The position numbers and the translations under genes were made by a program. A stretch of DNA of 64,000 bases, taken from Terriglobia bacterium. Lineage in GTDB: Bacteria; Acidobacteriota; Terriglobia; Bryobacterales; Bryobacteraceae. The stretch spans positions 1 through 64,000 of the forward strand of contig JAJPJN010000180.1 in the NCBI GenBank assembly GCA_021324185.1. Reading direction: 5' to 3'. Positions 1 to 9,633 of the stretch are shown here, piece after piece. Position 1 is the first letter of the stretch, and each line of letters begins with the position of its first letter. The notes below the pieces were generated by a model that saw only the letters and a program-made list of their open reading frames with translations, was not told the origin of the DNA and did no database searches.

Positions 1-280
1 CCTGGCAGCGGAGGGCGCGCTCGGCGAGCCAGGTGTGGCGGGCCATTTTGCCGACCAGCTCGCGTTCGACTTCGTCGGCGGGCTGTTCGGCGCGCATAAA
101 GCTTTCGAAGAGAGCCTCGTATTCGGCCTGACTTTCCGAGGGCAGGACCTGAAATCTGCCACAGAGGCCGTGCTTGAAGGCGTTCCGGGAGATTTTTTCG
201 AGGCCCGCGGTGGTGGTGGGGCCGGTGCTCTTTTGAGCATTGGCGCGATTGGCTTCAAGTTTGGATTCGGAGATAGACAT
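1..280 (-). CDS. Partial hypothetical protein, 'SKLEANRANAQKSTGP' family
   Basis: Translating the minus strand from an ATG at 278-280 gives an open frame that runs off the left edge (93 codons seen). It begins MSISESKLEANRANAQKSTG and continues with KISRNAFKHGL. This N-terminal pattern (residues 7-40) is recognisable from a large family of uncharacterised proteins common in Acidobacteria and Planctomycetes. The rest is charged and helical (AEYEALFESFMRAEQPADEVERELVGKMARHTW). No function is known to me. No clear Shine-Dalgarno sequence precedes the ATG. The recognition rests on the motif, and the C-terminus is outside the window. Confidence 0.75.
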   Translation of the reverse strand, partial: MSISESKLEANRANAQKSTGPTTTAGLEKISRNAFKHGLCGRFQVLPSESQAEYEALFESFMRAEQPADEVERELVGKMARHTWLAERALRCQ

Positions 281-451
281 ATAAAGTGAGTTCCTTTGGG
301 TTACGGGCCGCTTGCTGGTGCGTGCGGCTCCGCTGATTACTCTGAGGGATGGGTAGTGCGGAGGAGGCTTTATGGCCCGCGTAATCTATTGGCAGAAAGA
401 TAGATACAAAATTTTGACAAATTGAACTGATTCAGAAACGGCTCGCGCAAA

Positions 452-1738
452 TCAGATCAAGCGGCCGCCGCTGCGATCGATGCGTTCAGCGCCCAGATAC
501 GGCTGGAGAGCCACCGGGACGCGCACGCTACCATCCGCTTCCTGGTAGTTTTCGACAATCGCGACCCAGGTGCGCCCAACCGCCAACCCGCTGCCGTTGA
601 GCGTGTGGACGAATTCCGGTTTGCCTTTGCCGGCTCGATAGCGGATCTGCGCGCGGCGCGCCTGAAAGGCTTCGAAATTGGAGCAGGAGGAAATCTCTTT
701 ATAGGCATTCTGGCCGGGGAGCCAGACCTCAAGATCATAGGTCTTGGCCGAACTGAAGCCCAAGTCGCCCGTGCAGAGAGCGACGCGGCGGTAGGGGAGT
801 TCCAGTTTCTCCAGAATTGTTTCCGCATTGCGCGTCAGCTTCTCGAGTTCTGCGGCGCTTTGTTCGGGCCGGGTGAACTTAACCAACTCGACTTTTTGAA
901 ACTGATGCTGGCGAATAATGCCGCGCACGTCACGCCCGTAAGAGCCGGCTTCGCTGCGAAAACAAGGCGTGTAGGCACACAATGAAATGGGCAGCACATC
1001 GCCGTTCAGCGTCTCGTCACGAAATAAGTTCGTAACCGGAACTTCCGCTGTCGGGGCCAGCCACAGATCGTATTTTTCGCACTTGAACAGATCCTCGGCA
1101 AATTTCGGCAACTGGCCGGTTCCAAACAGGCTGTCGGAATTCACCAAAAAAGGCGGCAGCACTTCCTGGTAACCGTGCTCGCGAATGTGGATGTCGAGCA
1201 TGAAGTTGATCAGAGCCCGCTCCAGACGCGCGCCGAGCCCCCAATAGACGGCAAAGCGCGCTCCCGCGATTTTCGCAGCGCGTTCCAGATCGAGAATGCC
1301 GAGTTCAGGACCGAGATCCCAGTGAGCTTTGGGGACGAAGGAGAATTCGCGCGGCGCTCCCCAGCGATGTATCTCCTGGTTTGCGTGTTCGTCCCGGCCA
1401 ACAGGCACGCTCTCATTGGGAAGATTCGGCACGCGAGCGAGGAAGTCGCGAAACTCCGTATCAAGCTCTTCCACCTGATGATCGAGCTCGGCGATCCGTT
1501 CGCCGATTGCGCGAACCTGCTGCTGGCGCCCGGAAGTATCGACGCCTTCCCTGCGCAATTTTCCAATCTCCGCGGTGGCCTGGTTGCGCTCTGCTTTCAA
1601 CCGCTCGCTTTCGGTGACATACTGCCGCCGCCGCGCATCGAGGTCGCGGAACGCATCCACGTCGAGCGCGTAACCGCGTCCAAGTAATCGTTCGCGAATG
1701 GTGTCAATGTGGGAGCGGAAGAACTGTAGATCGTGCAT
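452..1738 (-). CDS. serS: Seryl-tRNA synthetase
   Basis: Cytoplasmic class II aminoacyl-tRNA synthetase that charges tRNA-Ser (and tRNA-Sec) with serine using ATP. The 428 residues match the usual bacterial length. Residues about 25-105 form the charged coiled-coil arm that grips the long variable arm of tRNA-Ser. Motif 2 is visible as [20 protein letters not shown] and motif 3 as [18 protein letters not shown] near residue 382. The ATG at 1738 begins [18 protein letters not shown], a normal SerRS N-terminus. It lies 23 bp downstream of the citrate synthase gene on the same strand, so the two may be co-transcribed. Identification is secure. Confidence 0.97.
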   Translation of the reverse strand: MHDLQFFRSHIDTIRERLLGRGYALDVDAFRDLDARRRQYVTESERLKAERNQATAEIGKLRREGVDTSGRQQQVRAIGERIAELDHQVEELDTEFRDFLARVPNLPNESVPVGRDEHANQEIHRWGAPREFSFVPKAHWDLGPELGILDLERAAKIAGARFAVYWGLGARLERALINFMLDIHIREHGYQEVLPPFLVNSDSLFGTGQLPKFAEDLFKCEKYDLWLAPTAEVPVTNLFRDETLNGDVLPISLCAYTPCFRSEAGSYGRDVRGIIRQHQFQKVELVKFTRPEQSAAELEKLTRNAETILEKLELPYRRVALCTGDLGFSSAKTYDLEVWLPGQNAYKEISSCSNFEAFQARRAQIRYRAGKGKPEFVHTLNGSGLAVGRTWVAIVENYQEADGSVRVPVALQPYLGAERIDRSGGRLI

Positions 1739-1761
1739 TCTTGGGAGATTCGCGCGGCGCT

Positions 1762-2889
1762 CTAGTGCCGTTGTTCCAGCGGTATCCAGGGCTGGCCGTC
1801 GGGCTTGCCAGTGTAGTCGGCGCGCGGCCGGATCAGGCGGTTATTTCTATATTGTTCGAGGACGTGGGCTGTCCATCCCGACATGCGGCTCACGGCAAAG
1901 ATGGGTGTGAACAGATCGATGGGTATGCCGAGCGAATAATAAGTTGACGCCGAATAGAAATCGACATTCGCGTTCAAACCTTTCATATCGCGCACGGTCT
2001 GCTCGACGCGCGATGATTTTTCGTACAGCTCGGTATGGCCGGTGCGCTTGCCCAGCTCTTCGCTCATCTTCTTCAGGTGGATTGCGCGAGGATCGAGCAC
2101 CTTGTAAACGCGGTGGCCGAAGCCGGCGATTTTTTTCCTGTTATTGAGATCGTCCTTCACCTTTTGGACTGCGTCATCGGGTGATTTGGTCGCGAGCAAC
2201 ATGCGAATGACGTCTTCATTGGCGCCGCCGTGGAGCGGACCTTTCAGCGCTCCGATGGCTGAAGTAACGGCGGAGTAGATATCCGACAGCGTGGCGGCGG
2301 TGACGCGGGCGGCGAACGTAGAGGCGTTCAATTCGTGATCGGCGTGCAAAATCAAAGCGACATCGAAGACGCGCTCCAGGACATCATCGGGCTTTTTCCC
2401 GGTCAGCGTGTATAGGAAGTTCGCGGCGTAGCCGAGATTTGGATCGCCGGGAATTGGCTCCCTGCCATTGCGGAAATTATCGTAGCTGGTGACAATGGTG
2501 CCCACGCGCGCCATCAACTCTACGGCTTTTTCAGTGCTGGCCTCAATCGAGTTGTCCCGTTCGGCCGGATCATAGAGACTCAACATGGAGACGGCGGTGC
2601 GGAGCACGTCCATGGGCAAGACTTTGGCGGGCGCTGATTTCAGAAACGCGTTGACGTGTTGCGGTAACTCACGCTGCGCTCGCAGGGATTGCTTTAACTG
2701 GTCGAGTTCTTTGGCAGTTGGCAAGCGCCCGTTCCAGAGAAGATAGATTACCTCTTCAAAGGTCGCGTTTTCCGCCAGTGTGTGGATGTTGTAACCACAG
2801 TAGCTCAGCACCCCCTGGTTGCCATCGATGTAGCAAATTCTGGATGAGGTTGCGACTACACCTTCAAGCCCTGCCCCCGCGCTTGCCAT
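1762..2889 (-). CDS. gltA: Citrate synthase (or 2-methylcitrate synthase)
   Basis: Condenses acetyl-CoA and oxaloacetate to citrate at the entry of the TCA cycle. The 375-residue protein is the short, Gram-positive/archaeal-type form. Active-site features are visible: HADHE at 182-186, GPLHGGAN around His220, GFGHRVY with His259, and Asp310 in ANVDFYSA. These supply the His/His/Asp catalytic set of the family. The short form cannot be separated from 2-methylcitrate synthase by motif alone. No prp genes are nearby and the neighbour is serS, so citrate synthase is the simpler call. Confidence 0.93.
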   Translation of the reverse strand: MASAGAGLEGVVATSSRICYIDGNQGVLSYCGYNIHTLAENATFEEVIYLLWNGRLPTAKELDQLKQSLRAQRELPQHVNAFLKSAPAKVLPMDVLRTAVSMLSLYDPAERDNSIEASTEKAVELMARVGTIVTSYDNFRNGREPIPGDPNLGYAANFLYTLTGKKPDDVLERVFDVALILHADHELNASTFAARVTAATLSDIYSAVTSAIGALKGPLHGGANEDVIRMLLATKSPDDAVQKVKDDLNNRKKIAGFGHRVYKVLDPRAIHLKKMSEELGKRTGHTELYEKSSRVEQTVRDMKGLNANVDFYSASTYYSLGIPIDLFTPIFAVSRMSGWTAHVLEQYRNNRLIRPRADYTGKPDGQPWIPLEQRH

Positions 2890-2945
2890 TGAAATGTCGG
2901 ATCTCCCGCTATGATTCTATAACTCGGGTGTTTGTTGGGCCGAAG

Positions 2946-3941
2946 TCATTTACAGGGCCGGTCTTCTTCGCCGGTGATTTCGCGCCAGCGATTGATCAAA
3001 TCCTGGCAGGCGCCGCGCCAATTCGGGAAATGAAATTCAAAGCCGGCATCGAGCAGGCGTTTGGGGATAACTCTGCGGCTCTTCAGAATCAGCTCTGTTT
3101 CGGTAGCCATAAAAAGCGCGCCGATCCGGAGCGCCCAACTGGGAGCGGGCAAGCCGATGTAACTGGTGCAATAGGTTCGCCGGAGAATGCACATGAATTC
3201 GCGGTTTCTCTCCGGGCAGGGCGAGGCCAGGTTCACGATGCCTTCCATATCCTCTCTTTGGATGAGGAACTCGATGGCACGCACGAAATCGACGTCGTGA
3301 ATCCAGGAGATGTATTGCGTACCGGGGCCGGATGGGCCGCCTAAGCCCCAACGGACCAGGCGTAACAGATGATCGAAGATGCCGCCGGGATCGGGGCTCA
3401 TAGTCATCGCGCTGCGGAGGGCCACCTTTCTGGTACCCGGCGTCTGCGCGGCGAAGAACGCCTTCTCCCAACTCGTGGCCACATCGATGCTAAAACGCCA
3501 TCGGGGCGGCGCGCCAGGCTCGTCGCCCCCGATTTCGCCGCTGAACTCGTCCATCGGCCTATCAATCGCGTGGCGGTAGATGGTGGCAGTACTTGCGTTC
3601 ATCCAAAGCCGGGGTGGTTTTTTCGCAACCGAGATGGCGTCGCCGACCAGGCGGGTTGTGAATATGCGGGAATTCTTGATTTCCCGCCGGTTGGCGGCGT
3701 TATAGCGGCAATTGACGCTGCGGCCTGCCAGATTGATGACGACATCCGCGCCGTCAACTTCTTTTATCCAGGGACCTAAATTCTCCCCATCCCACAGAAC
3801 GACGGGCCATTCGGCCTCTACCGGATGGCGGGCGATGGCGGTAACCGAGTGGCCCTGCTCGCGGAAATGCCGCGCCAGGATGTTACCCACCTGCCCTGTA
3901 CCTCCGGGGATGACGATGCGCAGGGGACGTGCAACGGGCAT
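2946..3941 (-). CDS. TIGR01777-type SDR epimerase
   Basis: Predicted NAD(P)-dependent extended SDR of the YfcH/TIGR01777 family, whose substrate is generally unknown. The Rossmann motif GGTGQVG lies at the N-terminus (RIVIPGGTGQVGNILARHF). The C-terminal segment LKSRRVIPKRLLDAGFEFHFP is the typical DUF1731 ending, where the protein trails off into a 'G-F-x-F-x-x-P' motif. I place the start at the ATG at 3939-3941, because the glycine motif normally sits within the first 20 residues; an upstream ATG at 3974 would add 11 residues. Neither has a convincing ribosome site. It follows the outer-membrane protein gene, separated by a terminator. Confidence 0.88.
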   Translation of the reverse strand: MPVARPLRIVIPGGTGQVGNILARHFREQGHSVTAIARHPVEAEWPVVLWDGENLGPWIKEVDGADVVINLAGRSVNCRYNAANRREIKNSRIFTTRLVGDAISVAKKPPRLWMNASTATIYRHAIDRPMDEFSGEIGGDEPGAPPRWRFSIDVATSWEKAFFAAQTPGTRKVALRSAMTMSPDPGGIFDHLLRLVRWGLGGPSGPGTQYISWIHDVDFVRAIEFLIQREDMEGIVNLASPCPERNREFMCILRRTYCTSYIGLPAPSWALRIGALFMATETELILKSRRVIPKRLLDAGFEFHFPNWRGACQDLINRWREITGEEDRPCK

Positions 3942-4002
3942 GAGACGACGTCTTTGCACGATTGTCCCATGCACTCACGAAACGGGAGCAGCGTCCGGTA
4001 CT

Positions 4003-4035
4003 AAAACAAAAGCCCCGGAGCAGGGACTCCGAGGC
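4003..4035 (-). terminator. Rho-independent terminator after the 4.1-4.7 kb outer-membrane protein gene
   Basis: Read on the minus strand, this is GCCTCGGAG, a 6-nt loop TCCCTG, then CTCCGGGGC, followed at once by TTTTGTTTT. The 9-bp stem has one G-T pairing and is GC-rich with a U-run, a textbook intrinsic terminator. It lies about 30 bp past the stop codon of the outer-membrane protein gene and would insulate it from the SDR gene downstream. Confidence 0.9.
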
Positions 4036-4064
4036 GTAAGAAGTTCCGTTGCGATTTGCCTTAA

Positions 4065-4697
4065 CTAACGCTCACCGAAGCTCCAGCCCACGGAAGCGCT
4101 GTATTCAGGCACCCAGTTGCTGCCAAACTGGAAGAAATTGTTCACGTAATGCGCATCCACTTTGGGCTCGATGAACAGGTGGGGTGTCGCATAGAACCGC
4201 AGCCCGGCCGCGAGATGTGTCTGAAAATGGTTTGAGCTGGCAACAGTGGCGCTGTTGCTGGAGCATCCTGAAAACACATTGCAATACGTGGAGCTCTCAT
4301 AAAAAGAAAGCTTCGTCCCGCCGATCCCAGCCTGCAATTCCGGCACGACGTATTTGAACTTGCGGCCCGTGGGCATGAGGATCGCGTTGAAGTCATAGAA
4401 AAACGGGCGATAGGTCAACCCGGCATACGCCCCCTGGGCGAAACGGAAATCCGTTTCAGCGCCGAAACCAATCCACGGCTTGAACATCACATCGGCGCCG
4501 AATTTGCCGAATACACCCGCCATACTGGGCGTGGTAAAGACACCGGTTCCAAACGTGTTGATCTGCTGGCCACTCGAGCTGACGCTGGCGGTACCAACGC
4601 CGGCAAAAACATCCAGTCCTGATTGTGCGCTCGCAAACGTGGCGGCCACACACAACCCCAAAGCTAAAGGTAATGTACTGCGTAACAGCTTAGACAT
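4065..4697 (-). CDS. Outer-membrane beta-barrel protein
   Basis: Predicted exported porin-like or OmpA-like eight-stranded barrel. From the ATG at 4695-4697 the product begins MSKLLRSTLPLALGLCVAATFASAQ, a clean signal peptide with AxA-type cleavage, then GLDVFAGVGTASVSSS. Alternating hydrophobic/polar strands rich in Gly, Tyr and Phe follow, such as FVGIG-like turns and GLRFYATPHLFIEPKVDAHYV. It ends YSASVGWSFGER. No OmpA peptidoglycan domain is present. An upstream ATG at 4709 would add MRRK before the signal. The gene stands alone with its own terminator. The ligand or role cannot be read from the sequence. Confidence 0.82.
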   Translation of the reverse strand: MSKLLRSTLPLALGLCVAATFASAQSGLDVFAGVGTASVSSSGQQINTFGTGVFTTPSMAGVFGKFGADVMFKPWIGFGAETDFRFAQGAYAGLTYRPFFYDFNAILMPTGRKFKYVVPELQAGIGGTKLSFYESSTYCNVFSGCSSNSATVASSNHFQTHLAAGLRFYATPHLFIEPKVDAHYVNNFFQFGSNWVPEYSASVGWSFGER

Positions 4698-4895
4698 TTT
4701 TCTCCTCACTAACTTAATTGGCGGTGCAGAATTGAAAGCGCACAGGGCAAAATGAGCGCCCGTTGTGCGCGACGATCTATAAGCTTCTATGGTTAGCGCC
4801 CCTGTTGCACTAACCTCTGCACTCAGAGCTTCCGACGTGAGGAGATACGGCCGAGTTTCACGAAGTAATTACTACGGAAATACTAAGTAGACAGA

Positions 4896-7574
4896 CTAGG
4901 CAATAGAAGGATCGATCGTTTCCGAATTGAGCCCCAGTTCCTGTATGGCCTGTCTTGCCCGCTGCGGGTCGAAGCGCTTCCAGGACGCAAGGCGGGAAAG
5001 CGCGGCTGCCGCAATGCTTTGAGCATCTACTTCGAAAAATCGCCGCAAATGCTCGCGATTCTCACTGCGGCCGAATCCGTCTGTGCCGAGCGCGGTCAGC
5101 CTGCCTGGAAGCCAGGGAGAAACCTGATCGGCAACAATTTTCATATAGTCTGTAGCCGCAATGATAGGCATGTCGATGTTGCCGAGCGCCTGTAGCAGAT
5201 ACGGCGTGCGAGCCGGTTCGCCCGGATGCAATCTGTTCCAGCGATCGGTGAGGAGTGCGTCACGGCGTAACTCGGTATAACTCGTCACGCTCCAAACGTC
5301 TGCACTAACACCATACTTTTCGGTCAGGATACTTTGCGCTTTTAGAGCTTCATTCAGAATCGGGCCGCTGCCGAACAGAGTCACTTGCGCGGGCGCCTGC
5401 CCGGAGCGCTTGTATAAGTAGAGGCCACGAAGAATTCCTTCGCGAATCTGGCCGCCTTCCGGCATGGGAGGCTGCACGTAATTTTCGTTGTAGACGGTCA
5501 GATAGTAGAAATGATCTTCATTGTTTTCGTACATCCGGCGAATGCCGTCTTGCACGATAACGGCAATTTCGTATCCATAAGCCGGGTCGTAGCTCTTGCA
5601 CGATGGAAGGACACTGAAGAGCACGTGACTGTGCCCGTCGTCGTGCTGCAATCCTTCGCCTAACAACGTGGTGCGGCCGGCCGTTCCGCCGACCAGAAAA
5701 CCTTTCCCGCGGGAATCGCCGAAGGCCCAGATCAGGTCGCCGATGCGCTGGAAGCCAAACATCGAATAGTAGATAAAGAACGGAATGGTGGGCGCGCCGA
5801 TATTGGCGTAAGCCGTTCCGGCAGCGGTAAAAGAAGCCATAGCTCCGGCTTCCGTGATTCCTTCTTCCAGAATCTGCCCGTTTTGCGCTTCCTTGTAGTA
5901 CATCAGGACGTCGCTATCGACCGGTTTGTAGAGCTGCCCGCCGGCTGCATAGATGCCGCGCTCGCGGAACATCGATTCCATGCCGAAGGTGCGGGCTTCG
6001 TCGGGAATGATCGGAACGACGTATTTGCCGATTTCGGGAACTTTCAACAGCGCCTTCAATACGGAAACAAAAGCGCTGGTGGTGGAGGCCTCACGGCCGC
6101 GCGATCCGCCGAGGGGCTCATGAAAGGTCTCAAGCGGCGGCGCTTTGAGATCGATCTTGTTCGGGGCCCGTTTGGGCAGATATCCGCCCAGCGCTTCTCT
6201 GCGCTGCCTCAGATAGCGCATTTCAGGGCTATCTTCCGGCGGGCGCATGAAGGAAATCGAGTGGATCTCTTCTTTCGTCAGATTTACTTCGAAGCGGTTG
6301 GCAAGATAGAAAAGCTCCTCCTCGTTCAGCTTTTTTTGCTGATGGGTAATGTTCTTGCCTTCGCCGGCCTCACCCAAGCCGTAGCCTTTGACGGTCTTGA
6401 ATAACAAAACGGTGGGCTGGCCTTTGTGCTCCACTGCCTTTTTGAAGGCGTTGTAAACTTTCACCGGATCATGGCCGCCGCGGCGGAAGCGGGCAATCTG
6501 CTCGTCCGTGTAGTTTTCCACCAGCTTGAGCAACTCCGGGTACTTTCCGAAAAATTCCTTGCGAGTATAAGCGCCGCCGCGCGCTTTGAAGTTCTGATAT
6601 TCGCCATCTACGCACTCTTCCATCCGCTTGAGCAATAAGCCGGATGTATCGCGGGCGAGCAATTCATCCCAATCGCCGCCCCAAATCACCTTGATGACGT
6701 TCCAGCCTGCGCCGCGGAAGATGCGCTCGAGTTCCTGAATGACGCTGCTGTTGCCGCGCACCGGCCCGTCGAGCCGCTGCAGGTTGCAGTTGATGATGAA
6801 AATGAGGTTGTCGAGTTTCTCGCGCGAGGCGACGTGTAGCGCTCCGGTTGATTCCGGTTCATCCATCTCGCCATCGCCGCAAAACGTGAAGATCTTGCGG
6901 TCCGTTTTGGGAATGATGCCGCGGTTTTCGAGGTAGCGCAGAAAGCGCGCATTGTAAATCGAGTTGATGGGGCCAAGGCCCATGGATACGGTGGGAAACT
7001 GCCAGAAATCGGGCATCAGCCAGGGATGCGGGTAGGAAGAGAGCCCGGGCTGATCGCGCAGCTCATGGCGGAAATTCAGCAGATGCGCTTCCGTCAGCCT
7101 GCCTTCGAGGAAGGCGCGGGCGTAGACGCCGGGGGAGGCATGGCCCTGGTAGTACACGAGGTCGCCCGGCTGGCCATCGATGCTGGCGCGGAAGAAGTGA
7201 TTGAAACCTACCTCGCTGACCGTGGCGAGCGAAGCATAGGTGGAGATGTGGCCGCCGATGTTTGGATCGTACTTGTTGGCGCGCACCACCATGGCAGCGG
7301 CGTTCCAACGAATCAGGCTTTTGATGGAGCGTTCCAGCTTGCGGTCGCCGGGATACGGCACTTCGTCGTGAACTGGAATCGTGTTCACATAAGGCGTATT
7401 GAGGGTCCCGGTGGTGGGGACGCCGGCGGAGGAGGCGCGCTCGAGCAGTTTTCCGATCAGGTAAGAGACCCGGTCAGGTCCTTCTTCATCCAGTACTTGT
7501 TCTAGCGCTTCCAGCCATTCGGAGGTTTCCTGGGGATTCAGGTCCGGCTGGCGTTCTTCTTTAGTCTTAAGCAT
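4896..7574 (-). CDS. aceE: Pyruvate dehydrogenase E1 component, homodimeric (AceE type)
   Basis: Thiamine-diphosphate-dependent decarboxylase that starts conversion of pyruvate to acetyl-CoA in the pyruvate dehydrogenase complex. At 892 residues it is full length for the single-chain AceE family, as distinct from the alpha/beta form. The TPP/Mg motif starts GDGEMDEPES at residue 233 and ends about 30 residues later at NCNLQRLDG. The N-terminal region with HPWLMPDFWQFPTVSMG and the C-terminal transketolase-like domain (DGFGRSENREHLRRFFEVD) are also characteristic. The E2 and E3 genes are not adjacent. The start codon sits inside a 17-bp tandem duplication (see the repeat at 7556-7591). Identification is secure. 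Confidence 0.97.
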   Translation of the reverse strand: MLKTKEERQPDLNPQETSEWLEALEQVLDEEGPDRVSYLIGKLLERASSAGVPTTGTLNTPYVNTIPVHDEVPYPGDRKLERSIKSLIRWNAAAMVVRANKYDPNIGGHISTYASLATVSEVGFNHFFRASIDGQPGDLVYYQGHASPGVYARAFLEGRLTEAHLLNFRHELRDQPGLSSYPHPWLMPDFWQFPTVSMGLGPINSIYNARFLRYLENRGIIPKTDRKIFTFCGDGEMDEPESTGALHVASREKLDNLIFIINCNLQRLDGPVRGNSSVIQELERIFRGAGWNVIKVIWGGDWDELLARDTSGLLLKRMEECVDGEYQNFKARGGAYTRKEFFGKYPELLKLVENYTDEQIARFRRGGHDPVKVYNAFKKAVEHKGQPTVLLFKTVKGYGLGEAGEGKNITHQQKKLNEEELFYLANRFEVNLTKEEIHSISFMRPPEDSPEMRYLRQRREALGGYLPKRAPNKIDLKAPPLETFHEPLGGSRGREASTTSAFVSVLKALLKVPEIGKYVVPIIPDEARTFGMESMFRERGIYAAGGQLYKPVDSDVLMYYKEAQNGQILEEGITEAGAMASFTAAGTAYANIGAPTIPFFIYYSMFGFQRIGDLIWAFGDSRGKGFLVGGTAGRTTLLGEGLQHDDGHSHVLFSVLPSCKSYDPAYGYEIAVIVQDGIRRMYENNEDHFYYLTVYNENYVQPPMPEGGQIREGILRGLYLYKRSGQAPAQVTLFGSGPILNEALKAQSILTEKYGVSADVWSVTSYTELRRDALLTDRWNRLHPGEPARTPYLLQALGNIDMPIIAATDYMKIVADQVSPWLPGRLTALGTDGFGRSENREHLRRFFEVDAQSIAAAALSRLASWKRFDPQRARQAIQELGLNSETIDPSIA

Positions 7575-7591
7575 CTTCTTTAGTCTTAAGC
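7556..7591. repeat. Tandem 17-bp direct repeat spanning the aceE start codon
   Basis: CTTCTTTAGTCTTAAGC occurs at 7556-7572 and again at 7575-7591, a 19-bp period. The first copy encodes residues 2-7 of AceE (LKTKEE) and the second lies just upstream, so the translation start is exactly at the junction. The purine-rich AAAGAAG of the outer copy sits immediately before the ATG and may serve as the ribosome site. Confidence 0.9.
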
Positions 7592-7791
7592 TTATTGGGC
7601 AGGGGCAATTTCAAAGATACGTCTTCCGCGTGCAGGCGCGCAAACGTGGCGGCGCAACGCAGGTGAGCAGCAGCCCGGGTGGGTGCTGAAGCAAATAAAC
7701 CAGGGGCTTACTAAATAATTATCGCTTATGGCTTGCATTTCCTCGCCACGTCAGGCAATCTAAAAGGTTTTCGGAGAACAAACGTTTATAG

Positions 7792-8745
7792 ATGAAGGTG
7801 CGGGTCCTCTACCATGACCACTGCTTCGACGGAGCGGCATCTGCGGCTTTCGTGACGCGATTTTTGGGCGCGAAGTTTTATCCGCAGGCCGAATTTCACT
7901 ACACGGGGCTGGCGCATCGGGCGGACCAGTTGTTTGAAGATGGTCTTTTTGACGGCGACGTCAATGTGATTGTCGATTTCAAGTACGCGACGCACCCAAA
8001 TCTGACGTGGTGGTTTGATCATCATCAGAGCGCCTTCCTGAGCGCGGAAGACGCGGAGCATTTCCGGCGCGACACATCCGGCCGCAAGCTGCTGGACCCG
8101 AGCTACCGTTCCTGCACGAAGTTCATCGCAATGGTGGTTCGGCGCGATTACGGCTTCGAAGCTCCCGACCTGGAAGAGCTTGTGACCTGGGCCGATATTG
8201 TGGACGGCGCGCTTTATGAAAGCGCGGAGGCGGCTGTCGAAATGAAGGAGCCGGCCATGAAGCTGACGCTTGTGATTGAGGGCAGCAAAGGCCCGCACCT
8301 GGTCCAGAAAATCATTCATCTGATGCAAACTCAGTGCCTGCAACAGATCATCTGCGACCCCGAGATCCTGGCCGAATACAATCGCCTGCACGAGATCCAT
8401 CTGCGCAACATCGAGATCATCCGCCAGGCGGGTTCCTGCGAGCGGGGCGTAATCTATTTCGATCTGGTGGATTACGGCATTGAAGGCTACAACAAGTTCA
8501 TCCCGTACTATCTATTTCCGGATTCCGCCTATACGGTGTCGGTATCGACCTCCAGTTTCCGCACGAAAGTTTCGGTAGGCTCGAATCCCTGGGTGCGCGA
8601 GCCGTTGCAGCACAATTTGGCATCGATCTGCGAGAGATATGGCGGCGGCGGGCATCCGAAGGTGGGGGCCATCAGTTTTCCGATCGGCGCGGTCGAAGAG
8701 GCGCGCAGAGTGGCGGCTGAGATTCGGGAAGAGCTGAAGCGGTGA
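7792..8745 (+). CDS. DHH-family phosphoesterase
   Basis: Predicted metal-dependent phosphodiesterase or oligonucleotide-degrading enzyme of the DHH/DHHA1 superfamily. The N-terminal motif YHDHCFDGAAS (Asp9, His10, Asp13) corresponds to motif I, DFKYATHP supplies the next Asp, and WWFDHHQSAF is the DHH signature. The C-terminal DHHA1 glycine-rich motif GGGGHPKVGAISFP lies near residue 284. Family members include NrnA (nanoRNase/pAp phosphatase) and c-di-AMP phosphodiesterases, but the substrate here cannot be fixed. It is a soluble protein of normal length (317). The gene is followed by two small same-strand genes of unrelated type. Confidence 0.9.
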   Translation: MKVRVLYHDHCFDGAASAAFVTRFLGAKFYPQAEFHYTGLAHRADQLFEDGLFDGDVNVIVDFKYATHPNLTWWFDHHQSAFLSAEDAEHFRRDTSGRKLLDPSYRSCTKFIAMVVRRDYGFEAPDLEELVTWADIVDGALYESAEAAVEMKEPAMKLTLVIEGSKGPHLVQKIIHLMQTQCLQQIICDPEILAEYNRLHEIHLRNIEIIRQAGSCERGVIYFDLVDYGIEGYNKFIPYYLFPDSAYTVSVSTSSFRTKVSVGSNPWVREPLQHNLASICERYGGGGHPKVGAISFPIGAVEEARRVAAEIREELKR

Positions 8746-8800
8746 AGAGCGCTTCGCAGTACAAATGAAGCCAAGCGCGCGGCTCTAGTAATCTCTTTGC

Positions 8801-9112
8801 ATGACATTTAGCAAGCGGCTCCGGGAGGGAGTTCGCCGAGGCGAAATCACCTGTAGCGTTCGTATCTGGACTCGCCCGCATGTCACCGTGGGCAAGCGGT
8901 ATCGCATGGAAGAAGGTGAGATCGAGGTGGATTCCATCACGCCGATTGGCTTGCCGGATATTACGCCGGAGCTGGCGCGCGAATCGGGTTTTCTGGGCGT
9001 TGTCGACCTGCTGAAGGTGGGGAAACACGGGAAGGGCACGAATATCTATCTGATCCGGTTTCACTATGTAGCGGCGGGCAGAAAAGGCAGGCAGAAAAGA
9101 TCTATCGCTTGA
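8801..9112 (+). CDS. Small ASCH/PUA-like domain protein
   Basis: A 103-residue basic protein. The pattern GKRYRMEEGEIEVDSITPIGLPDITPELARESGF followed by a beta-rich end (NIYLIRFHYV) resembles an ASCH (PUA-like) fold, proposed to bind RNA or modified nucleotides. Similarity is judged by eye only. It sits 55 bp after the DHH gene and 42 bp before a DUF1801-like gene. No functional claim beyond fold is justified. Confidence 0.6.
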   Translation: MTFSKRLREGVRRGEITCSVRIWTRPHVTVGKRYRMEEGEIEVDSITPIGLPDITPELARESGFLGVVDLLKVGKHGKGTNIYLIRFHYVAAGRKGRQKRSIA

Positions 9113-9154
9113 CAGGCTCGTAGGCTTGATAGGCTCGTTGGGAAGGTAGGGACG

Positions 9155-9628
9155 ATGAAACCTGCAAAGAAGAATGCGCAGACGTCGGACAAGAGCAGCG
9201 CCCCGGCGCGGAAGCCCGCGGGATTCACCGACGAGGAACGAGCCGCCGTGAAAGAGCGGGTTCAAGAGTTGACTGCTGACAAGCGCGGCGGCAAGGCAGA
9301 CGGGGAAAGCGAATTGCTCGCGAAGATCGCCGAGATGCGCCAGCCGGACCGCGGGATGGCCGAACGGCTGCATGCCATCGTCAAAGCCAATGCGCCGGTT
9401 CTGTCGTCGAAAACCTGGTACGGTATGCCCGCGTATGCAAAAGACGGCCAGGTCGTCTGTTTTTTCCAAAGCTCACAGAAATTCAAAACCCGATATGCGA
9501 CGCTCGGCTTCAGCGACAAGGCGAATCTCGACGAAGGCCACATGTGGCCTACCGTTTTTGCCCTGAAGGAGCTGACTGGGGCAGAAGAAGCAAAGATTGT
9601 GGCGCTGCTGAAGAAAGCCGTAAGCTAG
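9155..9628 (+). CDS. DUF1801/YdhG-like protein
   Basis: A 157-residue soluble protein. After a Lys/Ala-rich N-terminus, the core reads [20 protein letters not shown], then the pattern [22 protein letters not shown]. The W-Y-G-M-P-x-Y segment and later LKELT...IVALLKKAV helix are typical of the DUF1801/YdhG family, sometimes described as frataxin-like iron-binding. The ATG at 9155 follows GGAAGGTAGGG, a plausible ribosome site. It converges with the FKBP gene, whose stop lies 5 bp away. Biochemical role unknown. Confidence 0.8.
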   Translation: MKPAKKNAQTSDKSSAPARKPAGFTDEERAAVKERVQELTADKRGGKADGESELLAKIAEMRQPDRGMAERLHAIVKANAPVLSSKTWYGMPAYAKDGQVVCFFQSSQKFKTRYATLGFSDKANLDEGHMWPTVFALKELTGAEEAKIVALLKKAVS

Positions 9629-9633
9629 CTGTC

